DNA of 64,000 nucleotides from Doryteuthis pealeii (lineage: Eukaryota > Mollusca > Cephalopoda > Myopsida > Loliginidae). Below the pieces are notes generated by a model that had not been told where the DNA came from, did no database searches, and was given only the letters and a program-made list of their open reading frames with translations. A program made the position numbers and the translations under genes. This document shows, one piece after another, positions 7,958-20,690 of this stretch. Positions within the stretch are counted from its first letter, which is position 1. Each line of letters starts with the position of its first letter. The stretch spans positions 73,384,815 through 73,448,814 of the forward strand of contig CM042152.1 of the NCBI GenBank assembly GCA_023376005.1, written 5' to 3'.

Positions 7958-10900
7958 ATGTCTCTTCTTCTTGCTAGTATAAATGGTAGGGGCTTGAGGG
8001 ACCCTTCAAACGCTAGTCGTTTGAGAGGAGAACTCAAGTCTCTTAGCGTGGATGTCGCCGCGGTGCAGGAAACACACTTTGGTTCAAGCGTGGATGGCCG
8101 GGTGCTGGGTGGTAATCATTTTTATGAGGTCTATTCAGCATTCGGTGATACAAGCAGTCGGGGTGTGTCACTGCTAGTAAAAAGCAGTCTGGGGGCGGTG
8201 ACTGACGTTGTTTATGCTGGCGCTGGTGGTAGGCTGATTGTGGCCGATATTGCCGTATCAAGTTACAAGTTCCGAGTGCTCGCAGTTTATGCGCCCAATA
8301 TCGCCTCTGAGAGGAAATCCTTTTTTCGGCAGCTTGGGTCATACATGACGTATTCGGGCCGGACAGTTTTAAATGGGAGATTGGAATGCGATCCTTGATC
8401 CCAAGTTAGACCGGACGGGACGGGGAGCTAGTGGGTCGGCGTGGTGTGAGAGCAGCCTGCGCGATCTAATGGCCGAGTTCGATCTGGTCGACAGGTATCG
8501 TGAAACACACCCAGGGCGGGAGATGTGGACATGGACGAATAACTCGCCCTCTGCTCCAGTTAAAACCTATTTGGACAGAGTGTTAGTTAGAAAGAGCCGA
8601 TGTTGACTTTCTAGATTGTCCTGTGTTCCACTTATATGCGAAGAGTGACCATAAATTGCTTACTGTCACTCTTCGTTTAAGCGATAGACCTAGGCTGGTC
8701 TCTTACTGGAAGTTAAATACCTCAGTGCTGGGGGTACGTGACTACCGTGAGAGGCTGGTTTTACTTATTAAGCGGGCGTTAGTGGGGGCGGTTATTGGGA
8801 ATACATGGTGGGCTGACCTTAAGTTTAGGATTAGGGACTTCACTATCAAATATTGCCAACGGCTTGCCCTAGATAAGGCAGCGAAAGTGAAGACCATAGA
8901 AGATAGAATTTCCCGGGCGGTGGATGGGGGGGATCCCCTAGCCTTAGACCTAGCTAGAGGGGACCTTGAGCGTGAGGCTAGCGAACGCTATCAGGGTTGT
9001 GTAGTTAGATCTAGGCTAAATAGAGTGTCCAACGAGGCCGTGAAATTGGACGCAGGTTTGCGTCAGGAAGAGTTCAGAAGGTTTCCGGAACGATATATTG
9101 ACAAGGTTGTAACCCCGGACGGGCACAGCCTTCGTGCAGGTCGTAAGATGCGGGAAGCCTTCCGGGGGCATTTCCAGGAACGATTTACCAGGTTGCCGAA
9201 CCTCCCGGTGCAGAGGTTCCACAACTATTTAGCCGACTTTCCCCACCTTAGGGAGGCGAAAGCGGCTGGTTGTGAGGGGAGGATTACAGACTCTGAAGTC
9301 CGTAATGCGTTGAAGCAGGTCGGCCTCAACAAAGCTCCAGGACTGGACGGTTTACCCTACGAATTGTACTTGAGGTTGTCGCACATTTTTATCCCTATTC
9401 TGACGGATGTGTTCAACAATTGGTTTGCTTTGGGAGCAATCCCAAAGCGTATTACCAAGGGTGTGATCACATTGCTGAAGAAAGGTGGCAGGAATGTTTG
9501 GGAGGGCTTAGATGATTACAGGCCCATAACTCTGCTAAACACAGAGTTAAAGATTTTGGCCCGGGTCTTAGCGAACCGTTTGCGGAATGTTATCGGTGAT
9601 CTGATCGGACTGGAACAGAACTACGCTGTGAAAGGAAGATCGATCCAAAACAATTTGCATCTGGTTCGCATGATCCTAGCGGGAATAAAAGACGACAAAT
9701 GTGCCGCGCTGATCAATTTAGATCAGTCCAAGGCATTCGACAGGGTGGACCACCGGTTCCTGGAGTCTGTTTTGGAGACCGCCGGATTCAAACCGGAGTT
9801 CCGCAAATGGATAAAGATGCTGTACCAATCCCCTACGGCTGTGGTACAAGTTAATGGGAAGCGCTCGGCTGTCTTTCCGATTGAGCGTTCTGTGCGACAG
9901 GGTTGCCCCCTGTCCCCTCTTCTCTATGTCCTCGCTTTGGAGCCCTTACTCCGTAGGCTTAGAGATGGGGAGGCATGTCCGGTCCTGCGCGGAATTACTG
10001 TTGCTGGCTGCGTGAAAGCCAAAGTATCCGCGTACGCCGATGATGTCACCGTGTTCGTGTCATGCGTTTCGGACATAGAAGCGGTGAAGCAGGCGCTTAC
10101 AAGGTACGAACGAATCACTGGAGCAAAGATCAATTTAGATAAGAGCGAAGGGCTGCGGTTGGGTGCCTGGGCAGGATCCGATACCCTGCCGGTCCCTTCC
10201 GCTGGAGTGACGGTCCCGTTAAAATCCTGGCGTGTGGTTCGGGCCGGATCTCCAGATCGATAAAAATTGGTCGGAAGTGCAGACAAAGGTGGAAGCTCGG
10301 ATCCGAAAATGGTTTCCAAGGAGGTTGTCCTTAAAGGGCAGGGCGGAGGTTTGTGCTACGTACATCTTTCCCCTGATCCTTTAACGGTTATCTGTACTTC
10401 CTCTTCCTGCGGCTCGGTTATTGGCGATAGAACGGGCCCTTTTCCACTTTTTGTGGAGAGGGCGCCGGCCAATGGTACGCAGGGAGGTTTGTTTCCAGCG
10501 GCCTTGTAATGGAGGTTTGGGGATGCCCAACTTGGCGGCTCATCGAGACGCTGAGAGGTTGGCATTTCTGAATCGATCGTTACACACCGAAACCGCTTGG
10601 TCGTTGCGAATCCGGGTCACCTTCCCGGACTTGAAGCTGCGGCCCCGTAAAATTCGACGGAACGAGCGGTTTCCTAGTTGAGTGTCGTGACGCCCTTCGA
10701 AGACTACCTGAGTCTAGTGACGCCTCATGGCCTCGAAGGGCACTGTATCGGGCAATAGTGGAGGGGTCCGCCTCTGATCCGCTCGTGGAACGGCACGGCT
10801 CGTCGTTGGAGGAGGTCCGCTCGCAGTGGAATTGGGCGCCAGGCGCTGGGTTCATGAACAACTCCGAGTTCTCCCTCACCTGGCGACTCGCTCGGAATGC

Positions 10901-11399
10901 GTTGCCGCTCGCAAGCGTGCAATACAAAGCAAACGCCGCAGATTTTCCATCATGCACCCGTTGCGACAGTGGCTTAGAAGAAACGGCCGAGCACGCCTTC
11001 TACCACTGTGTCGGGGTTCGTTCGTTTTGGGAGTACGTGAACGAGGTTACGGCCCGTATCGCACCCAATCAGTGGGTGCCGCTCGACGTGGGTTACGTCG
11101 TGGATAACGTCAGTCCGCCGTTCGCCGGAGAAAAACGAAAGGTGTTTTTCGCTATACTAGCCGTAGCTAGAATGGTGATATGGTCGACGCGAAACAAGGG
11201 ATTGCATGAGGACGGGGAATTCTCCTGTCAGGATCTGATCTGTTATTTCAAGCATCAGCTTAAAATAAAGATTAGGTGCGATAGGAGGATGCTCGACACC
11301 ATGACATTCAACGAAAGGTGGATAAATGCCGCAAGCTTGTGTGTGAGAACGGGGGCAGGAGTTGAAACATTGTTGCCTGCCCATCATGGCCAGCACTGA
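7958..11399 (+). pseudogene. LINE ORF2: APE endonuclease plus reverse transcriptase, frameshifted
   Basis: The intact protein would be about 1146 residues. The N-terminal APE nuclease has INGRGL (about 8-13), VQETH with catalytic Glu38, GDWNAI (about 140) and SDH (about 234). RT spans roughly residues 400-760, with LNKAPGLDGLPYE (about 458), RPITLLNTELKI, LDQSKAFDRVDH, RQGCPLSPLLY and the YADD active site (about 692). Near residue 1000 is a C-x2-C-x9-H-x4-C zinc motif (CTRC...HAFYHC) as in other L1-type ORF2 proteins. Function: nicks the target and primes reverse transcription there. Single-base indels relative to the other copies lie near 8371, 8592, 10191 and 10675. All sit in short homopolymers and could be sequence errors. 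Start chosen at MSLLLASING because all copies share it. Confidence 0.88.
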
Positions 11400-12210
11400 C
11401 GGGGATCCCGTCTCGGGACCCCATCCCTTAGATAGACAAACAAAGTCTTTAAAATAAACAAAAGATAAAAACAAGAAAAGTAAAAACTGCATACACCATA
11501 GATCCTTTTAGTTAGGAGGCTGAATGATCATCAACCCCAGTTTTTTCTCGTAGGACAGATCCAGGACCCCAATCCCAAGTTTTTTTTTACAAAACCCCCC
11601 GTATCACTCTAAGGTTTTTTCCTGGAAAGTCAAATTTTTTAGCAACCCAATCCATCCGGCCTACAGAACCCCAAAAAAATTTTTTTATACCAACAACCCA
11701 CTAAGGACACCCACCCCCATATTAGAGCACTGACCGGCTTGCTTTCAAACAAAGTACGGAAGACAGTCGGCAGGCTAATATACTAGCTAAGGGAAAGGGG
11801 GTAACCAAAATGACCCACAAATTTTGTTTTCCGTTTACATATATTTTCAGTTTCTTGGGTTTTTCTGTTTTTATTTTTTCCCACCCCCTCCATCGCCAAA
11901 TCATCCAAACGAATATGGGGACGAATTTTTAAAATAGGTTAGATGCATAGAGTGAATGAGGTATTTTGGTGGAAGAGAGCTGCGTAAGGAGAGAATGCAA
12001 GAATTTTATTTTATTTTTGAATGAATCGGTCGGCGATTGAACCTAGCTAGATAGATCAGTGTAGTTGTATGACCAGTTTTATCACCCCCCCCAAAAAAAA
12101 AAAAACCAAACTTCCGGCTATATGCCGAGTCGTGTTCACACTCGATGTAATTCATTTTAAATAAATAAAAATTTGTTTGGAGTGAGTGCACGAGTGTGCT
12201 CACTTCAAAT
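11400..12210 (+). other. LINE 3' UTR with terminal hairpin
   Basis: Non-coding and conserved in all copies, with a C-run/A-run at about 12087-12105. It ends in a hairpin at 12182-12203 (GTGAGTGCAC with GTGTGCTCAC, including two G-U pairs), seven bases before the junction with the H3 5' UTR. In target-primed elements a 3' RNA structure is the usual handle for the reverse transcriptase. Confidence 0.65.
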
Positions 12211-12232
12211 ATCTTATTCATCATTTTTTTGA

Positions 12233-12658
<426 letters not shown>

Positions 12659-12694
12659 AAACCTGATTCATTTTATTTTTAATAAGTTTCAAAC

Positions 12695-12710
12695 GGCCCT
12701 TTTAAGGGCC
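12695..12710 (+). terminator. Histone mRNA 3' stem-loop (H3)
   Basis: GGCCCTTTTAAGGGCC, a 6-bp stem with a 4-base TTTA loop, 37 nt past the H3 stop. This is the SLBP-binding processing signal of non-polyadenylated histone mRNAs. A purine-rich ACGAAAAGTA 11 nt further is a candidate U7 snRNA site. Confidence 0.93.
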
Positions 12711-15246
12711 TCAAAATTCTACGAAAAGTATCTTCCAACTTCATTCATTTGCGTGTTTTTGTCTTTCTGTTATTGTTATTAGATTAATTTATTTTTGTAT
12801 CTAGTTCTTCAATCTTATAATATTTGACTTAAGAATTGAAAAATTAACATGTTCGATTTTCCCATTTAACACAGTTTGAAACATTCTGAAATTAATTAAC
12901 CAAATTAATTTTCCACCAATTCATGCATAGATAAGGGAAATTAAAATACTCTCTAAAGAATTTGCAGTTACACATTTAAATAAAAGCATTAAACTTTCCT
13001 AGTTTTTTTGTTGTGATGACATTACGCCAGAAAATAAAGTTCTAATGCAGTGCAGAATGGCACACAAGAGACATTACATTTTACTGAAATAAATCTTTTT
13101 CCGCGCTATTCTGGATTTGTACAGTAATCTCCACTGATTATGATTCCCAAGTTTTTACCACTTTTCACAAAAAATCTGAATATAAAAAAAAAAATTTGGT
13201 ACTGTCTTGAAATGCTGTTGTCATTGTCGTTTTAAGGTAAATAAATATTTTAACTTTTTTCTCTGCAAAAACTAATATAAATTGCCTAAGAAAATTAACA
13301 ACAACACTATACGTAAAATAAGATTTTATTATTTACTTTTTCATAGAAATTTGGGATTGTTTCTCGTACAAAAAATGAGAATTTTACATTATAATGTTTT
13401 AAACGATAGTTCCCGCTAAAAAAAAATATCGAATAGGATACCCTGCCGGTCCTGATCGAGTCGACAAATCTGCTTTTTGGCTTATATGCTTTAATGCATT
13501 TTTTTTTTTTTTACTGTCGATGTAAAGTTTGTTTTTTTCATTATGAATGCAAGTATTGTTAAAAATAACATTTAATGAAAAATATAGATATTTTTTCATT
13601 ATGAATGCAAGAAATAAATTGATAAATAAATAAAATGATAAAGGTAAATTTGATTATCATTACTTTTTTCATAATCAAATATTAAAAGAGAATTGATTAT
13701 ATAGACAGTTTGAACATCTTATTGTATGAGTTTTTCATTCATAAAAAAAAATTAAATCTAAAACCTGATTTTCCCACGATTAAGTACAGTACATAGTATA
13801 AATAAAAAATAAAAAAACTTTTTTTATGCTAAGAGGAGATTGGCACCGCCAAGTCCATATTGTCTAAATTCTATTCAAAACATGATTTTCTATAAATTCT
13901 CGCAATTAAAGTACAAAATGTTTTTATTAAAATCAAAACATTTTTCAGGTTACTTAGGAGATCGGCATCGCCAAGTAATCTTGTATGAGTTTTTCACTCA
14001 TAAAAACGATAAACATGAATTTTCTATATTGGTAAGTACTAAAAGTAAATTAAAAAAAAACATTTTTTTCACGTTAAGGGAGGAGATGGGCACCGCCGAG
14101 TAATTTCGATCGTCGAGTTTTTCATTTAAAACATGGTTTTCTATAATTTCTAACGATTCAAGTGCTAGTGCTAAAAGTAAATGAAAAAGAAACATTTTTT
14201 CACGTTAAGGGAGATGGGCACCGCTGAGTAATTTCAATCATAAAAACAATTTTTTTTTTTTCATTTCAAACAGATGATTTTCTATAATTTCACATGATTA
14301 AGTACAAAAAGTAAATAAAAACAAAACATTTTACGTTACTAAGAGATGAGATGATTAAGCAGGTTCGGAGAAATAATTTCAAAATTTTTCATCCCGAAGT
14401 CGTTTAAATTTCATGTCATAAATTAAGATGACTGAAACATTTTTTTTTACTCATTTCATGATGTTTATTTATTCTTTCATAATGATCACTTTTTAAAACT
14501 GTTTAATTTTGCTAAAGATTTACAGAAGTAACATTTACCTACAAAATAAATCACTTTTCAGTTCAATTTTAAAAAAATCATTTTAATTTATCAACAAGTT
14601 TAATGTGAAAGTTGAAACAATTGAGATAATATTCAATAAGGGCTAATTTTCTATTCCCAAATCTTTCAGGATAAAATTTTGTTATTTCTGCAAGTAGAAA
14701 AGTCTGTTACATTTTTTAAATCTTCAGTTTTTCCACTTTATTTTTTGTAAAGAAAAAAACTATTCTTAAAACTAAGTGTTATCGTCTTGTCAAGGTAAAT
14801 ATTAAACATTGATTTTAACAGAAAAATCAGGCAGTTTTTCTCTGCAAAACTATTTACATAACATAAGACAAAACATTTCCGAAAAAATGTAAACAAAACT
14901 GAAAATGACCTATTGATAAAAATTAAATTATTTAACAATTTTATGCCGTTAATTTGTATTTATTTAACTTAAGATAAAACGAGTTTAGACGATTTTCGAA
15001 TAGTTTCTTTGTACAAAAATTAAGAATTTTATATTTTATTTTAAAACATGATTGAACTTCACACCTACAACTTCAGGGCATATTTATTAATTTATAGTAT
15101 TCGGTCGATTAATTTTAAAATGAAAACAATACATATTTACTAATCTCACATCTATAATAACGAACAAAATAAATTACTGTTCGATTTTTAGAATTAAGTT
15201 AAACCATATCAAATAGAAATAAAGGGACAATCGTGAAAATGTGTAT
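12711..15246. other. H3-H2B spacer, AT-rich
   Basis: No gene is seen apart from the tandem array listed separately. The spacer is mirrored with small differences at 27409-29941. Confidence 0.6.
13826..14400. repeat. ~122-132 bp tandem repeats with a GGCACCGCC motif
   Basis: Five imperfect units. The GC-rich motif GGAGATGGGCACCGCCGAGT, in an AT-rich background, recurs near 13846, 13968, 14091 and 14218 and in degenerate form near 14350. Each is followed by a TTTTTCAT-type and ATGATTTTCTATAATTT-type block. Mirrored at 28250-28825. The motif is far more conserved than the flanks. It is not a recognised RNA gene. Confidence 0.75.
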
Positions 15247-15262
15247 GGCCCTGAAAAGGGCC
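15247..15262 (-). terminator. Histone mRNA 3' stem-loop (H2B, left)
   Basis: Minus-strand GGCCCTTTTCAGGGCC, 34 nt past the H2B stop. TTTC-type loop. Confidence 0.93.
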
Positions 15263-15296
15263 GTTTTTAAATTGATGATTATCTTTTAAAGATAAT

Positions 15297-15668
15297 TTAC
15301 TTGGTGCTGGTGTATTTGGTGACAGCTTTGGTTCCCTCAGAGACGGCATGTTTTGGCCAATTCTCCGGGCAGAAGGAGACGAACAGCGGTTTGGACTTCG
15401 CGGCTACTAATAGTAGATCGTTTGCTGTAATGGGCCAGACGGCTTGCTTCAGAGGCGATTCTTTCAAAAAGATCGTTCACAAAACTGTTCATGATGGACA
15501 TGGCTTTGCTAGAAATACCAGTGTCGGGATGAACTTGCTTCATTACTTTGTAAATGTAGATGGAATAACTTTCTTTCCTCTTCTTCCTCCTTTTCTTTCC
15601 ATCAGCGGAACGGGAAGCCTTAGCCTTACGGCCTTCTTTGCGCCTTTTGAGCTAACTTCAGGAGCCAT
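15297..15668 (-). pseudogene. H2B: Histone H2B, left copy, two compensating frameshifts
   Basis: Codes for the 123-residue H2B seen intact at 26987-27358, but with one C missing in the N-terminal tail (near 15632) and one extra T near 15350 close to the C-terminus. The total length is unchanged at 372 bp. Both changes fall in short homopolymers. H2B pairs with H2A in the nucleosome. It is divergently arranged with H2A at 15931. Read literally it is a pseudogene, but sequence error is as likely. Confidence 0.85.
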
Positions 15669-15930
15669 CGTCGTTTATGTGTTCGAGTTGAAAACACGAA
15701 TTCTGAGACCACGACTCGTTTGCTATTTATATGAAATTCAGAGGCTCCAGCAGCAGCCAAATTATCTACTTGATTCTGATTGGTCAAAAAATAGACAATG
15801 TGTTTTTTAAATATAAACGCGCGATAGTATCAGCAGCTGTCAGGAGCCTTACCCGGAGCCTATTTAAGGAATTGTGGCTGATTAGGGCTTCAATTTCATT
15901 TATTATCTCAACCTACAAACAACTATCATT
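15669..15930. promoter_or_regulatory. Divergent H2B/H2A promoter
   Basis: 262 bp between the two start codons. H2B side: TATA-like ATATAAATAG on the minus strand (15724-15732). H2A side: TATTTAAGG (15861-15869). A CCAAT box (ATTGG, 15779-15783) lies between them. A shared bidirectional promoter is usual for paired histone genes. Confidence 0.75.
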
Positions 15931-16307
<377 letters not shown>

Positions 16308-16341
16308 ATTTATTTTTACTTCAGTTTTCTATCAATAAAAC

Positions 16342-16357
16342 GGTCCTTTTCAGGACC
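16342..16357 (+). terminator. Histone mRNA 3' stem-loop (H2A, left)
   Basis: GGTCCTTTTCAGGACC; the middle stem pair differs from that of the H3, H4 and H2B loops, with pairing kept by a compensating change. Confidence 0.92.
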
Positions 16358-16661
16358 ACCTACATTTTAATGAAATGTCCAAATTTACTAAACTAATGAT
16401 GTGGCGATTTTACATTTTTATTTTCATCAACTGCATGAAGTTAATTTTATCGTCTCATTTCTTGCGAACTTTAATTTTTTAAATAAATTTATGTTGAAAT
16501 AATTGTCACTACTGATTGGAAAAGTTTTAAGAAACATTGAAAATATGGGATAAACTACTAAGTTTAGCATCAATAAAAGAAGCGTAAAAGTTTGACGAAC
16601 ATCACTTATTTTTATCCTTTTAAGTGAATTTCTTGGCGAATAAATTTAGAAACTTAAAATG
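16358..16661. other. H2A-H4 spacer, first part
   Basis: AT-rich non-coding sequence, no gene or signal seen. Confidence 0.5.
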
Positions 16662-17072
16662 TTTGGTAAAAAAGAATTTCCTCGTATATTCCTACCATAA
16701 AATAAACTGACCCTCATTTTATGTCCGTGTTTTCGCAATAAATGTTTTATTTTTCTTGCACCCGTTATTTTACAATACTAAATATATTTTATTTATTTTA
16801 ATATTCACTTCAATGTGTATATTCTAAAAGTTTTTATTTGTGAGAATGGTTAGTTTTAAAGTGGGGTTACGTTTTTACACTTCAGTCCCCACTTTAAACT
16901 AACCATTCTCACAAAAGAAAACTTTTAGAATATACACATTGAAGTGGATATTAGAATAAATAAATAAAAATATATTTAGTATTGTAAAAATTCATTTATT
17001 GCAAAACCACGGACATAAAATGAGGGTTCAGTTTATGGTAGGAATATACGAGGAAATTGTTATTTTTTACCA
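16662..17072. repeat. Fold-back element nested in the histone spacer
   Basis: Two arms of about 190-205 bp (16662-16866 and 16884-17072) are reverse complements with small indels, separated by about 17 bp. The outer ends read TTTGGTAAAAAA and TTTTTTACCAAA. The left arm carries a 14-18 bp insert (near 16741-16766) absent from the right. No coding capacity. It resembles a long-TIR MITE or fold-back transposon and is mirrored at 25578-25990. Confidence 0.8.
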
Positions 17073-19251
17073 AATATTTTTAATGAACTTTACTCTATAC
17101 GTGAATTTTATGAGCTGCAATGATGTTTTATTCATGATATTTATTATGGCAAAGTAAATATTAAAGTTTACTTACATATTGTTTCGTTTCAATTTAAAAA
17201 CAAAAGTTAACATTTTCTTACACGTTGAATTAAAATCAGATTTTTGATAAGACACCGAAATTCAGATTTTCTTATTAAAACTAAACTTTCTAAGCTTCGG
17301 TTTTGCACGTTACCATATGCTTTTTTTTACACTAAACTTGAACTTAATAATCATTTAAAACTGCGAGAATTATCTTTTGGAATTCAGAATTTTTTCCGAT
17401 GGTTCTCATTGAAGAACAAGTGACAGCAAGTCTTTAATAGCCAACACCACTGTCGTATTGTAAATTTGATGCGGAGTTATGTACAAAATGAAACCATTTT
17501 TTCTCACAGGAAAGTTAATGAATTTTAAATTAGTTAAATATACGATAGAGATAGCTAGAATTATTATCCTTCCTACAAACTATTGTAATTTTTAGGTACC
17601 GCCAAAATAGATCACGTGATCAGTTTAAGCCATATTAAAGGAAGAAACGTAAATATTTTTTAACTTTAAAAAAAGTCTCGCAAAAAAGAAATAACGGTCA
17701 TAAAGAGTTGTTACAATAAAAAACAGTTTTAATTCAAAGATCAAATTATCCGATTGCAGGAAAATTACTCAACGTTATCTTTGAAAAATAAGTAAAACAG
17801 TCCGTTTTTTACAAACAGTCAATTTCTTTATTGATATTTTTTAGCAAAATTCTGTATTTATGATTCTTTTACTAAAAAGCTATCGTATCGACACTTTTAA
17901 AAAAGCCGGTAGTCATAAGTTGTTTTTGGATACGTTAAATTTCAATTGATTTAACAGTGCAAAAATGTAAACATGGTTTTTTGTTCATAATTTTCATTAT
18001 TTCCGTAAGCTGAAAATTTTCTTTTAAATCATCAGGATTTTGTTTAATGGTTCTTTCGAATGGACAAAAAATTTCAAGATAAAATTAACCTTTGTCCTTT
18101 ATGCAAAAAAAATTGGTGGTATCTAGTAATTTTTAAGTTTTTAATGTTTCTCGTTTTGAAAATCAAGTGACAGCAAGTCACCATATGTACCCAAAGGTTT
18201 TAATCTTGGATTTTAAACCAGTTGAATTTTGGGAGCTCTTCGCAGAAATGCGTCCTGGTTTCCTGCATTAAAAAAACGCTAAGCGGGTGTCAGCTAAAAA
18301 ACAATCCGACTACGAATGAAGTCCCTAGCTGAAGCGGTGAACCAGCGCTTAAGGCGTTGAAAAAAGGAATATTTAAATATTCAGATTTTTAAAAAATTTG
18401 TTTGTCTTGTTGATTATTTTATCTTCGACAATTACAAATAATAAAAAGATAAAATATTTAGATATTCTTTTTTATTTTAACTAAAAAAAAGTAAAAACAA
18501 ATGTTTTGTAATATGTAATATTTTCTTTTAGTGATGCTCATTATGTTACTACTCTTCGACTTCGACAAAAATTTGACCTTAAATAATCGATTTAATATAA
18601 TTCGTTTTTAAAATGAAAAGGACCGATTTTGGTAATGTCTATGGCCATGTTGACAAATAAAAGTACGGCCACGTGGACAAGTCATGATAATTATGAATAC
18701 AAGTTAATACATTTTGATATAAACATTTGTTCATATTTTCCTTATTTACACGTTCAAAGTTTGTTTGTTTTTAATTTCTCAATGTGACAGGAAATGTATT
18801 ACTTAGCAAGACACTAGGTGTAGTTATTTTTAAATCTACGATTAGACGAAGTTGATTTTGCAATCATATATCATTTTTTTTAAATGTGACTGTAATTTCA
18901 TTAATGAAGATATTCCTGATAAAAATCCAGTTTTAAACTTTGTATTACCTGAAAATACACTAGTAAAAAAAACTGGAGGTTCAATATAACGTAACCTCAT
19001 TTATATATTATCATAGTTATACACAGAGCACAAAAACATAAGATAAAATATTCAATAGTTATAGAAATGGTAAAATCATTTATCGCTATTTATCGTAATT
19101 GTGCTTTTACCTATAGACATAAATGTAAATACACAACTCTTGCTTTAATTATGTAATGGACAGTAAAAGAGTTCGAAGTATGATCATAAAATATTATATT
19201 GACAAAACATATCGTAAGTTGGTTGAGAAAGACGAATCGAATAAAATGAGT
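17073..19251. other. H2A-H4 spacer, no gene
   Basis: About 2.2 kb of AT-rich sequence. Only short inverted words (AACGCTAAGC near 18273, GCTTAAGGCGTT near 18349) and a repeated AAGTGACAGCAAGTC word (17419, 18165) stand out. Mirrored in the right arm. Confidence 0.55.
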
Positions 19252-19267
19252 GGCCCTTAAAAGGGCC
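19252..19267 (-). terminator. Histone mRNA 3' stem-loop (H4, left)
   Basis: Minus-strand GGCCCTTTTAAGGGCC, 41 nt past the H4 stop. Confidence 0.93.
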
Positions 19268-19308
19268 GTTGGGTGAAAAAAAAAAATATCAATAGTTGAA
19301 GGAAATAT

Positions 19309-19616
<308 letters not shown>

Positions 19617-19865
19617 GTTGATTAATCAAAAAATGAATGAATTGTCAGTGCCCCAACAAAATCAGTATAAATACACAATCAGATAATAGCTTGTGCGGAC
19701 GTAGCTGAAAGCATACCACGTGATATAAGGTAGCTTTAATTGTCCAATGAAAAACGAATATGGTTTAATGTGTAGAATGCGCGGATTTACAAACCAACAG
19801 CTAGCAGCTAGTATAAAACCCAGTGTTGTGCCGGTTATCATTCATCTTTTTGACGATATCAGAAA
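19617..19865. promoter_or_regulatory. Divergent H4/H3 promoter
   Basis: 249 bp. H3 side: TATAAAA at 19812-19818 and CCAAT at 19744-19748. H4 side: a TATTTATAC-type box at 19665-19673. A copy with small differences lies at 22788-23042. Confidence 0.75.
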
Positions 19866-20273
19866 ATGGCTCGTACTTAGCAGACCCGCCCGTAAATCCA
19901 CCGGAGGAAAGCTCCCCGTAAACAATTGGCCACAAAGGCCGCTCGTAAAGCGCCCCAGCTACTGGTGAGTGAAAAACCCCATCGTTACAGGCCCGGTACC
20001 GTCGCTCTCCGTGAGATCAGACGTTACAAAAATCTACCGAGCTTCTCATCCAGGAAGCTTCCATTCCAGCGGTTGGTTCGTGAAATCGCCCAAGACTTCA
20101 AGACCGATCTCCGTTTCCAGAGTTCTGCTGTGATGGGCTTTGCAGGAGGCTAGTGAGGCTTATTTGGTTGGTCTTTTTGAAGAACCAACTTGTGTGCATC
20201 CACGCCAAACGTGTCACCATTATGCCAAAGGACATCAATTGGCCCGGTCGGTATCCGTGGCGAGAGAGCTTAA
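19866..20273 (+). pseudogene. H3: Histone H3, inner left copy, broken
   Basis: Codes for the same H3 as at 12248, but codon 5 reads TAG (Lys4 lost), an extra C follows soon after, and several more 1-bp indels are scattered through it. The total is 408 bp instead of 411. The start context and 5' leader resemble the outer H3. Damage is greater here, near the centre of the inverted repeat, than in the outer H3. Confidence 0.85.
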
Positions 20274-20305
20274 GTTTTATTCTTTCATTTTTAACGATTC
20301 CAAAC

Positions 20306-20321
20306 GGCCCTTTTAAGGGCC
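20306..20321 (+). terminator. Histone mRNA 3' stem-loop (inner H3, left)
   Basis: GGCCCTTTTAAGGGCC, 33 nt past the stop. Confidence 0.93.
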
Positions 20322-20541
20322 CTAAATTTTCGAAAAGTCATCTTCCAACTTCATGTATTTGCATTTTTATCTTGTCATTGCTATACAATAGTTTTTTTTT
20401 TTTTACTTTTTAGTGTTTATTTATTTTATTTATTTTAAATTAAAAGAAAATAGAAAAATTGCATTTTCTTCTTAAGTGAATATTTATTAAAAAGGAGTAA
20501 GGGGAATATTGTTTACATTATATTAAGAGCAAAACTTTCAA

Positions 20542-20690
20542 ATTGGTCGGAAAATTAGGCTGACGCCAGAAAGAAACACCCAAATTAATTTACTTTCCCA
20601 TTAAACTACCCCCTAGTTAAAATTAACAGTTTTATTACAAAATTGTGAGTTCTATTTTTTCTGGGTCACCCTATTTTCCGACCGATTTTC
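20542..20690. mobile_element. MITE-like element with ~30-bp inverted ends
   Basis: The left end ATTGGTCGGAAAATTAGGC and the right end, reverse complemented (ATCGGTCGGAAAATAGGG), match for about 30 bp around about 90 bp of AT-rich core. No protein. Mirrored at 21967-22110. The word GGTCGGAAAATTA also begins the longer fold-back at 53101. Confidence 0.65.

Larger units (their letters stand above)
5398..12210 (+). mobile_element. Full-length non-LTR retrotransposon, Tx1-like, left copy
   Basis: In order: a 5' UTR of about 270 bp, ORF1 (5671-7946), an 11-nt gap, ORF2 (7958-11399), and an 811-bp 3' UTR ending in a hairpin. Its 5' end abuts a histone-type promoter and its 3' end abuts the 5' UTR of an H3 gene. 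There is no LTR and no terminal poly(A). RT blocks such as DDYRPITLLNTELKILA, LDQSKAFDRVDH and RQGCPLSP together with an N-terminal APE endonuclease resemble the Tx1 branch of the L1 group, many members of which insert at fixed sites. Clade placement is by eye. This copy differs from the three right-hand copies by a cluster of A-to-G changes at 6114-6627. Frames carry several single-base indels. Confidence 0.9.

Noticed and set aside
15301..15810. 169-codon plus-strand frame over H2B
   Set aside because: Antisense shadow of the H2B gene and the promoter.
18273..18360. Hairpin words AACGCTAAGC / GCTTAAGGCGTT as a possible small RNA gene
   Set aside because: Imperfect pairing over a long loop and no A/B boxes, Sm site or other RNA-gene signal.
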